Shown here: piece by piece, positions 11,311 to 19,974 of the stretch
How the letters are laid out: each line of letters begins with the position of its first letter
Position numbering within the stretch: position 1 is the stretch's first letter
Source: Sinonovacula constricta
Lineage: Eukaryota; Mollusca; Bivalvia; Cardiida; Solecurtidae
NCBI GenBank assembly: GCA_007844125.1
Contig: CM017559.1
Coordinates: 33,137,363 to 33,201,362 of the forward strand
Reading direction: 5' to 3'
DNA length: 64,000 bases
Position numbers and translations under genes: made by a program
The notes under the pieces: generated by a model
What the model saw: only the letters and a program-made list of their open reading frames with translations
What the model was told of the DNA's origin: nothing
Database searches by the model: none

Positions 11311-12250
11311 TACCACCTACAGATCGGGTTGCGATTACAGAGACTGGTTTTCCCTACAACATAACGCATTATCGTAATGCACTACCAATGTTTTTTTGCA
11401 CCATTTACACAATGAACACATGTTCAGGTTACATTCAATACATAACATTGGAGATTATAATTACAGCTCACACCCCCACTCACTTTTGCAAACATGCTGA
11501 TGTTGCCATTAATTTCTCTTGCTATCTATTGTTAGAGTACAAATAAAAAAAGGGGTAAAATTGGAATATTTGCTCAAATAAATGATATTCTGGAACAATG
11601 TTTGAGCCAATCATTCAATACAGATGAAAAGAAAGCACAAAAATTGTGATCAGTGATATGATACATTGTCAATGCAGATACCATTAACATTTCTTTATTA
11701 TGAACAGATTTTCAAACCACCCTTTGATTTTACATCTTAAAAAGGGGTGCTTAACTTTGATTTGAAGTTAACAGCATTATTCCTAAATTGTTTTTTGGCT
11801 AAGCATTACACTTTACAGATAATGTGGACAAATGGAAAAATTATCAGTTTCCTGTCCCATCCTGGCCTTTACTGTTTGCATCATGCCTTTGAGCAATAAA
11901 ATATCAAATCCCTTTGAAACTTTGTGGCCACAATAATTTATATTCTCAATAAGAATTTGAAAGGGTTTGTGGAAGAAAATTTACTTTGTTTACAAATTTA
12001 GAAGATGTAAATTTCCTAGACAGTGAAAAAAAAGATGATTATGTAACAGAAGCAAAAATAAAAACTAAATACTTGATGTGTTTATGATTCAAACCTAGGA
12101 CCTTGTGTATAGCAGTCCAATATTGTACTACCAACAGGTCCCCCTTTTTTATATTATTATGCTGGTTTAATATGGTTTCCTTACACATTGCGACTGACAA
12201 AATGGTTTACAAACAACTTTCAACATAACCTATATTATGATTTTGAAGGG
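11310..12250. other. AT-rich sequence, no gene
   Basis: No coding signal. A minus-strand tRNA-like fragment with a GGTTTGAATC B-box lies around 12085-12140, probably an old SINE remnant. The rest is unremarkable. Confidence 0.4.
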
Positions 12251-12299
12251 TTTCAACTGGTGCTTATCAGGTCATTTGGTCTTGAAGACGCTGACCCTA

Positions 12300-12582
12300 T
12301 TTTATGGGAGAGAAGACTGCTGGTAGGGATATGTAGAAAGATGTAGCAGCGCAATCAAGTGCGCACACAGTCTACAAGTTTCTGGAAAGCGTAGAGTTGG
12401 TCAACCAAAGATGTCTAGGAAAGAACTAACAGCAAGAGACCGCAGAGGACGGAAGCTGTCAAATTCTGACCCTCATGATCATGAAAAATGGAGATCGGTG
12501 GTGAAATCTTGTAATCTGGAAGGGAGCCTTCTTTCGGGACAATGCTCCTGAACCTGTACATGATGATGATGATGATGATGAT
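12300..12582 (+). pseudogene. 3' end of a dead LINE (non-LTR retrotransposon)
   Basis: From 12381 to the stop at 12549-12551 the plus strand reads a conserved C-terminal signature of reverse-transcriptase ORF2 proteins: SGKRRVGQPKMSRKELTARD, then arginine- and lysine-rich sequence, then EKWRSVVKS. In intact relatives this tail (G-RP-K-W-ELTARDRR..W R) follows the reverse transcriptase domain. Upstream of 12381 the frame is broken, so only the end is readable. About 10 bp after the stop comes a (GAT)n tract (12560-12582), matching the short microsatellite tails of several LINE clades. The fragment is 5'-truncated, as expected from target-primed insertion. The clade is not determined. Confidence 0.8.
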
Positions 12583-12986
12583 TTAAAGGTGGTATCCAAC
12601 AGTTTGGACCAAATTTTTTTTTTCAAATTACCAAAAAAGTCATTGTTACCTGAAAAGGTCCTGCAAACTGCTGTTTATTGATGCCCTAGATCAGTGTGAA
12701 CAGTTTAAGTATAAATCCCCATTCAACATTGCGAACTGGTATTTCCATCTGAGCCATACTGCAGAGACAGCTATTTTTAAATGAGGAAAACCACATGGCA
12801 ACTTACTTTTAAGATTGGTTATATCGTAATGTGTACTGTCTTACTATGTAGGGAGGGTTTATAATGGTCTTTACTGATACTAAAGTATTGGTTTATGCAG
12901 AAATTATGCCCAAATTCTCAGAAACAATGGGGAAAATTTTGTTACGTAGCATATAACATAGGTAAACTGTCCGATACCACATTTAA
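12583..12986. mobile_element. TTAA-flanked MITE (piggyBac-like), full copy
   Basis: TTAA occurs at 12583-12586 and 12983-12986. Immediately inside, AGGTGGTATCCAACAGTTT and the inverted right end ATGTGGTATCGGACAGTTT match at 16 of 19 positions. TTAA targets with inverted ends point to piggyBac-type mobilisation (inference). The 396-bp interior is non-coding. Related pieces are at 31330 (minus), 36113 (plus), 40614 and 46545, all sharing the GGTRTCC-ACAGTTT terminus or interior blocks such as CCACATGG / ACCATGTGAC. Confidence 0.8.
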
Positions 12987-13470
12987 GAAAACATTTTTTT
13001 ATTGCTATAACCAAAAATCAACAGTATAATAAAGGTAGTCTCCAGTTTCTTTTTAACATGTCCAAATCCTACTAATACGAACCACAGAGACTTTTAAAAA
13101 ACATTGAATTTGGGTTGTTTACGTTTAAATGAAACATTTATTTTATTTTTTTCTATCATTGTCAATTGCTGTAGGTTTTATCTAAAAGACAGAAAACTAA
13201 TTATTTACAGATAATTACAAACTTTCCAGCAATTTTCTTCTATTAATGTAAAATGCCTCGAACAAGCACAAAACATGCTGAGACCAAATGTAATGTTGAC
13301 CATTTTAAATTGCAATTTCTGCTAGAAGAGATATTGAAATAACAGACTGGGTAAAAAGTTACTATCTTCTTCAAATGACTGACTGACTGTTTCTGTATTC
13401 AGTGCATTAGCAGTTTCAGTTTAAGACACGAAGCTGTTCGCCAGACAACTCCTGTCTCCATTGTGACAAA
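12987..13470. other. Unique AT-rich sequence, nothing recognised
   Basis: No repeats, RNA or coding features could be supported. Confidence 0.4.
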
Positions 13471-13860
13471 AAGTTGTTCTAAGTTGCTCTATGATTTGAA
13501 TTGAAAGCAACAAAAGTAGTTCTAAGCTGCTCTATGATTTGATTTGGCAGCACCAAAAGTGGCTGCTAAGTTGCTCTATGATTCAATTTAAAAGCAACAA
13601 AAGATGTTTTAATCTGCTCTATGATTTGATTTGAAAGCACCAAAAGTGGTTATTGAGTTGCTCTATGATTCAATTTAAAAGCAACAAAAGTTGTTTTAAT
13701 CTTCTCTATGATTTGATCTGAAGCAATCAAAAGAAGTTCTAGGCTGCTCTTTGATTTGATTTGGAAGCAACAAAATTAGTCCTAAGCTGCTCTATGATTT
13801 GATTTGAAAGCATCAAATGCAGTTCTAAGCTGCTCTGTGTTTTGATTTAAAAGAACAGGC
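13470..13860. repeat. ~45-bp minisatellite, about 8 copies
   Basis: Units are anchored by GCTCTATGATTTGATTTGAAAG followed by CA(C/A)CAAAAGTNGTTCTAA. Successive anchors at 13528, 13573 and 13616 give a period of 43-45 bp. The copies are moderately diverged. Confidence 0.85.
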
Positions 13861-14049
13861 AGAGTAACACACTTTAAATTCTGCAGCATAACAAACATCC
13901 TCAAATATGTACATTGATTTGTTCAGCCTATTCTGTACTTACTGTACATATGAAGATAATTAATTATTATAAGATATTTTCTTTGTATATAATGTTCTCT
14001 TGCAGCTGCATGTTGTTAGTTGTCTCTGACTGGATATTTTAATTTACTC

Positions 14050-14165
14050 TGTGCGAAATAACTTCAGGAAGTGCGAGGTTGGAGTGCTCCACAAACCAGG
14101 TTTAAAGCACCCCAGTCAGTCCTTTTGCTGACTGACCGATCCAGGGCAGTAAATGTTGTTTTTTC
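14050..14165 (+). repeat. Dispersed repeat F, internal fragment
   Basis: This block (CAGGAAGTGCGAGGTTGGAG, CACCCCAGTCAGTCC, GCTGACTGACCG) is the reverse-strand match of 19295-19372. That region is the internal part of the direct-repeat-bounded insertion at 19 kb. Here it stands alone. The following 14166-14803 shows nothing else. Confidence 0.7.
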
Positions 14166-14803
14166 TTTGTGTGTGTGTTATATGTCTTTGTTTTTTGTCA
14201 TTTTTACATTTACTCTGAATTCCTTTGTCTAGAGGTAGTTCAGAATAAAATATCTGTGGCAATGCTAAGAGGACCTTTTCTTATTTCCTACTAAAACTTG
14301 ATGTACACATAAATGTAAAATGGCTTATGACGATGTCAGAACTAACTGTGGGAGGAATGGTAACTGTGGGAGGAATGGTCACTTCTACATGAATACTGTC
14401 ACTTTAAATACCCAGTGGACTGTTCCTGAGAATCAGATCCTGACCAGAATGAATAATTAACACACAGGGGATGTCTGCTTACGGCTCATATCGGCAGAAT
14501 TTCTAAATTTGCAGCATCCATAGGTAAGCTGCCCTATTTTCAACTTACCCTAATTTGTAAAATCATTGGCATATAAAATAATATTTTTGACACAGAAAAA
14601 GTACAAGTAAAGTTTACCCTTTTTAAAAGAAAAAATTCAAAAAATTGACAAGCTGTTACCATGTCAGTTTAAAGCAGAGCTGTAAGGGACAGAGTTAAAA
14701 TTCAGTGGCTGTTACAAAATGTTTGGTCACATTCGCCCAAGTACCATACATCTTTATCAAACTTTAACAAAACAAGCATTTGATAGTATTGCAGGCAATA
14801 CAG

Positions 14804-15214
14804 TAGTCCCCTACCGGTCCCTCAAAAAGTTATGGGCCGGACACGATTTTGCTGCAAGGTCATGCTGTGACCTTGACCTTCAAGGTATCGACCCAAATGT
14901 TGTTCGTGACACGTCATCTCAATATGGTGATCATTTCTGTGAAATAGTTGTAAAATCTGACTTCAAATAACAAAGTTATGGGGCGGACATGATTTTGCTG
15001 CAAGGTCATGCTGTGACCTTGACCTTCAAGGTAGCGACCCAAATTTTGCGCGTGCATATTGTACACATTGCTACCTATTAACATACCAAGTTTTTATGCG
15101 CCTAGCTTTAATAGTTTTTAAGTTATCAAAGGATCCAGATTTTTAGCAGACAGACAGACAGACAGACAGACAGGACGGAATGACAGACGGAGGGTAAACA
15201 CCGGTAGGGGACTA
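14804..15214. mobile_element. TA-flanked MITE with inverted ends and paired nuclear-receptor-like motifs
   Basis: The left end GTCCCCTACCGGT (14806-14818) and right end ACCGGTAGGGGAC (15200-15212) are exact reverse complements, each flanked by TA. The interior has a ~70-bp direct repeat (about 14829-14898 and 14972-15042). Each half carries AAGGTCATGCTGTGACCTTG and ACCTTCAAGG, so AGGTCA half-sites and a TCAAGGTCA (ERR/SF-1-type) word occur twice. A (CAGA)n tract lies near 15149-15173. I know similar sequences as abundant repeats in bivalve genomes (recollection, not checked). No coding capacity. Confidence 0.8.
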
Positions 15215-15789
15215 ATAAAGCATGGATTTAAGATATCAAAGGTGCCACAGACGGCAGGCAATTTAAACATAAGGATGACTATTGGGGGAACTAAACATAT
15301 TACATTAATATATGAGAGTAACGAACCGTAACTCTGAGGGGAACTAGACTATCTGCTGCTTTACTTTCTTCCTTGTTGGCTGCTACAGCTGTAATTACAA
15401 GCTGCATTGTTAACACCAGCATACCATTATACAGTTTCTTTTGTTTCCACAATACCTCACCAAGCAGTAGAGAATTCCTATAATTACCTGCTACCTTTAC
15501 ATAATCGCAAGCTACAATTTATTGTTGCAAGCTACACTGTCAAAATCAGTTCTTTTCGCCAAAAAGAAAACAACTGTGATTTCTTGTTACTGCTCGCTAC
15601 ATTATTGTCCCCATGAAAAAATCATTCCATTAGAGGACCCTACTCTCCACAGCGGCAACAATACATTATGACAACAAATGACCCTGCTACAGGACACTGC
15701 TAGTACAACAAGATCCTTGCTCCATATTTTGTGATAGAAACAATTTCTGGCCAAGTCCTATGTTAATGTAGCTAAGTCAAATTTGGTCA
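15215..15789. other. Unique sequence, nothing recognised
   Basis: A plus-strand open frame (15407-15616) has no identifiable motif. No repeat boundaries are seen. Confidence 0.4.
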
Positions 15790-16530
15790 AAAGTATGCAT
15801 TTTGCATAGGCCAAAGTGGGACATTTATTTGCAAAGGGGGAGATTTGTTATTTTCATATAAAAATAAGGAAGATATCTGTAGTAGGGAGATTTTTGACAA
15901 TGTGTAAAACACACCTCATTTTTAAATAATTTTGAACCTTGAAAGTGGGAGTCTCTCTTTAAAAGAGTTCATGTGCATGCCAAAGTATAACATTTTCCAC
16001 CTGATCTCTACAGAGTATAGGAGAACATGCCATCCTGTAACAGATTGTGTTACAAATCAAACAGAATTCAAACACTTTTCAAGCTTAATAGTGCATTCAT
16101 ACAAAACTTCAACTTGCATATTATATTTGTAAAAGAATATTCCTCGTTGAACCAACACCATATTCATACATGTAACCTTTCTCTGAGGCCAAAGTGGGAT
16201 GTTTGTTTTTTTCATACAGAGAAGGAAGATATCTTTTTTTAGGTAGGGAGATTTCTGAAAAGCCCCATTTTCTAATAATTTTTTTTTTTACCCTTAAAAG
16301 AGTGAGTCTCATACATGTGAACTCTCTCGCCTTTTGAAGGGAGACTCCCTCTTTTAAGGTTCAAAATTATGTGAAAATGAGTTGTTGTTTTTATAACATT
16401 TTCAGAATTCTCCCTACTTGCTAATTTACAGATAACTTCCTTCTTTGTTTATAAGAAAACAACAAATCTCCCTCTTTGCAAGTGAAAATCTCCCACTTTG
16501 GCCTCAGAAAAAGTTCACATGCATTATACA
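15790..16530. repeat. Repeat H cluster: one minus copy plus an inverted pair
   Basis: Three H-type blocks lie close together. The first (about 15795-15985) is in minus orientation, the second (about 16175-16320) is also minus, and the third (about 16321-16525) is plus. The last two form a large palindrome: GAGGCCAAAGTGGGA near 16179 mirrors CCCACTTTGGCCTC near 16492, and GGAAGATATC mirrors GATAACTTCC. The inner junction is around CATGTGAACTCTC (16314-16326). The outer ends share AGTTCACATGCAT. The arrangement resembles a foldback element; the type is uncertain. Confidence 0.7.
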
Positions 16531-17440
16531 TTTTCATAAAATAATCTACAGCTTGCTGGACCTTAGGTCAAAGTTATTTAAAATTTAGCTTGTGCCAACT
16601 GTTTTAAGCAATGCCTTTGCTGGAAAAACTAATTAAACCTTTCATTCATAGTACATATAGATGATTTCTTTAAAACAGATTCAAGTATTTCTAATGCACG
16701 TATGTTTCATCATTTAATAGTGAATCCATGGTCAAACCTGTCGACAAAGTAAACCCTAAGTAGTGCAGATTCTACTAAAGATAAGACTGATACTTGTGAC
16801 TGCTACACAAAGACGTTAAATGGCCAATACATGAGCAAAAGGGTTAATTACAAGTTCTCATTAAATCAACCAAAGTAGTGTTTCTTTAAAAAAAAATAAT
16901 GACAATAAAACATGTGTCACTGACCTATTTAGTGGTAAAGTCAAAGACTGATCTTCATTTTTAATGAGCTTTATTACGTCAGAAAAATTCTGATCCAAAT
17001 TTAAACTGAAGACAGATTCCAAATCAAAGCAAAGTAATATTTTATCAATTTAGTCACCAGATTTTTGTGATAATGGTTTTAAAAAATGTGATTATACTTC
17101 AAAAATAACTGTTAAAGAAAAAACAAACACACACAAAAAACCAAATAACCCCCCTCACCCACCCCACCAAAACATTACTAAACCACAAAAATCTGTATCA
17201 AGACATTTGCAGAAGTAATAATTTCCTTTGAGTTTATTATAAATGCCATAGTTGCTAAGAATCAAATGCAGAGAGAATCCATCATTCAATTACATGACAA
17301 GTCGAATGACTATCTGATCATTTTTAACCAATTAACGCAATTTTAAACCACAATTAAACACATCCCAAATAGGGTAGTTTGCATGAAACAAAAGAAAAAC
17401 ATAACTACAAATGAAGGAAAATTAGGGTGGGTAATTATTC
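16530..17440. other. AT-rich unique sequence, no feature
   Basis: A C-rich patch near 17140-17170 is the only compositional anomaly. No coding or repeat evidence. Confidence 0.4.
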
Positions 17441-17720
17441 AGTACTGGAATAAGATATAAAACTACAGGAGCATTATAGCTTCGGAGATAGAAACAAACC
17501 ACTTTCCGATACGAAAAAACTACATGGCACAAATTTTCAGCGGTCATGAATCAAGTGAACAGCTGGTAGCAACATCACTGTCACGTCCCCGCTGCTATCC
17601 CAACATGCAACTTGTCAACGAGGAAAGGGCACGTCAATAGCACGAGAAATCTCCGCCGGCCAACTCACCATGATAGAAGTCATTAAACATCTAACAATGG
17701 GGTAATAAGAATTTCAGGAG
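17440..17720. other. Complex island (candidate conserved non-coding element)
   Basis: The stretch is balanced in composition, CpG-bearing and unlike its AT-rich flanks, with words such as GGTAATTATT, GAACAGCTGGTAGC, CACGTCCCCGCTGC and CTCCGCCGGCC. No open frame longer than a few dozen codons and no splice signals were recognised. Function is unknown. Confidence 0.25.
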
Positions 17721-18120
17721 AGCAAAACAACAAGCTTTACAGAAAACTGGTCATTACTTCATTGAATATTGAGAACTTGATTTATTTGAAAATGGCTAAG
17801 TGGCACACAAAAATTATCTTACTGGAATTTCTTAAATAAGGATGCATTTCGTCTGAAATATGTGCCAGGCCAAATCAAAATGTAATCTCACTTGCCAGTG
17901 GGTAAGGTTTGCAGTGGCAATGTTTTTAACATGTGTTTTGAGAATATTTTAGCAGAAATATCAAGCTAATGGGAAAAGTTGTATATCTTTTAACTGACAG
18001 CAATACAATACTTCTTTATACATATTTAACATTGCATTTGTTTCTTTATTGTGTGTGTGTGTTTTTAACAGAGGGCTAAATTGCTAAGTCATTTACTAAG
18101 TCTGTGAATAAACATTGGAA

Positions 18121-18625
18121 ATTATTTGATTTTTTTTTTTAATACAATGCAGCGACAGACACAATCTTGGTAATTATAGATACTTTGTGGAGGAAGACCC
18201 CCAAAAAATGTCGGAGAACCACTGGCACATCCTGGGATGACTCCAGGGGGATGGGGGGAATACATACAACCCCCCTCCCCCATCCTGGTATAAGAGTATG
18301 AGTTGTACACATACATGTAAGCTTAAAACATACTAAGCTTTTAAAGTAAATTTTGTCTGTTGACTGCTAAGGTCGAAGTTAGGGTCCCTTACTGTGTATA
18401 CATATCTAGTATTTACTGCGTCAAAGTTGAATGAATGAAATTTGATTCATACCCCCCACCAACATTTTCTGGATCTGTCCCTGGGCACACCACCGTTCAG
18501 CTGGAAGTTATACACATATTTAGTCGTTTGCTGCCATCAGGACTTGAACTCATGCTGTGATAGACTAAGTAGTCAGAGGTGTTACAAATCATTGACTCCT
18601 CTCACTAAGCTATGGGTGCTTCCTG
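18121..18625 (-). mobile_element. SINE family C, nearly complete, split by a hAT MITE
   Basis: Read on the minus strand, the right side is a tRNA-like head (CATAGCTTAGTGAGAGGAGT ... GAGTTCAAGTCC, Leu/Ser-like with a long variable part). It is followed by CCAGCTGAACGGTGGTGTGCC, then the insertion (18232-18483), then CCAGTGGTTCTCCGAC, GGGGGTCTTCCTCCAC and an A/T-rich tail at the left. Joining the flanks across the inserted element restores the order of the family C copy at 54455. Confidence 0.75.
18232..18483. mobile_element. hAT-type MITE, copy 1, nested in SINE C
   Basis: The body matches 49828-50088, sharing AAGCTTAAAA, TAAGCTTTTAAAGTAAATTTTGTCTGTTGACTG, GGTCGAAGT and GATTCATACC. The right end TGGATCTGTCCCTG and left end CTGGGATGACTCCA are inverted at 9 of 14 positions. 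Flanking 8-mers GGCACATC (18224-18231) and GGCACACC (18484-18491) differ at one base, fitting a hAT-length target duplication. No coding content. Confidence 0.75.
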
Positions 18626-19060
18626 AAATGTTGCATGATTTATAGCATTAAATTTATTCCTGTGTAGATAACCAATTAAATTTATTAAACTTTTCAAAAA
18701 CAAATATTTAAACAAAACATACAGTATTGGAAAAGATTTTTTGTCTTACTTGAATGAAAAAATTAGACTTATTTATATATATTTTAAGCCCTGTGTCACT
18801 TGTCAAACAAAGGTTAAACACGGATGTATGTTGTTGCTTTTTAATTTTTTAAACCCATTGAATAGGTTCTTCTAAAAGCAGAAAAAATGTAAAAATTGTC
18901 TATAATTATCTAATAACAAAGTATCAAATTAGAATAACTGTGTAACATGTCACTAGTATTCCTGTATTTTTGCAAGCAGAGCAAATAAATAACTGAATGC
19001 ATAATTATGTTTATCAATTCTTCATCTTGTAAAAGCTTAGACAATACTTTTCATGCAAGG
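18626..19060. other. AT-rich sequence, nothing recognised
   Basis: No repeat boundaries, RNA features or coding signal. Confidence 0.4.
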
Positions 19061-19142
19061 ATATGCAACATATAGTTCAACCTGACAAATCAAGTATATC
19101 TGACTCAAGTGGAAATTCAACAACACAAAGCCTCTTTGAGAA

Positions 19143-19943
19143 TATATGACAAAGTCCTATAAGCATTGCAACATATACCAAACTCCGAAAAGGCACAGAA
19201 CAAAGGTATTTCACATGCAAGCCAAGTGAAAAGTAAGAACAAATTTGTGATGAGTCATTAAACGAAAAGAACAAACCCGACAGTTAACGCCTTGGAACGG
19301 TCAGTCGGCAATATGGACCGACTGGGGTGCTTAAATCGGTTTTACAGAGCTCTAACCTCACACTTCCTGACAAGTTTCTCAAATGCAAGCAATAAAAAGA
19401 AAAACAATTTATTTGAATACAAAATGTCCAAGCGCTGATATTTTCTATTAGTTATGACGAAATTAGTGACATCATTGGAAAAAAATGTCCACATAGTGTT
19501 TAGAAAAGAATATGGTATTATTTCGATTTGAAAAACTACACAAAAATGGTTGACTATAACAGAAATTAACTTTCTGAATCATGAACAAACATGACCAGAG
19601 ACGAAAAAATGGTTGTAGCATCCTGTTCATGTGAAGATGGAATTGAAGAACCAAAATCCAATGTCCATCAAAGAAAATACAGTAACAATCCTTATAGGAT
19701 GAATTAAATGACAACATAGAATACATGCACGGGGAGATTATTTACGACCGCCACACTGCACAAGTAACATTGTTGTGATCATAAATAAGAATATATGACA
19801 AAGTCCTATAAGTATTGCAACATATACCAAACTCCAAAAAGGCACAGAACAAAGGTATTTCACATGCAAGCCAAGCGAAAAGTAATAACAAATTTGTGAT
19901 GAGTCATTAAACGAAAAGAGCAAACCCGACAGTTACCGCCTTG
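19143..19943. mobile_element. 801-bp insertion with 152-bp terminal direct repeats (TRIM-like)
   Basis: The first 152 bp (19143-19294, TATATGACAAAGTCCTATAA ... CGCCTTG) and the last 152 bp (19792-19943) are near-identical and directly oriented. The flanks GAGAA (19138-19142 and 19944-19948) look like a 5-bp target duplication. A related locus without the insertion reads straight across at about 23905-23925. The layout is that of a miniature LTR retrotransposon with no coding region. Against this, the repeats lack TG..CA ends, no primer-binding site or polypurine tract is evident, and the repeat edges share a few bases with the flanks. Part of the interior recurs at 14050. The minus-strand frames inside are not recognisable proteins. 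Confidence 0.6.
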
Positions 19944-19974
19944 GAGAACTTATTTTAGCAAGATTGTGACAAAA

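Noticed and set aside
19738..19923. Membrane-like peptide shared by two minus-strand frames (also 19077-19274)
   Set aside because: Both lie in the 152-bp terminal direct repeats of the 801-bp insertion; similarity reflects repeat duplication, and no family is recognised.
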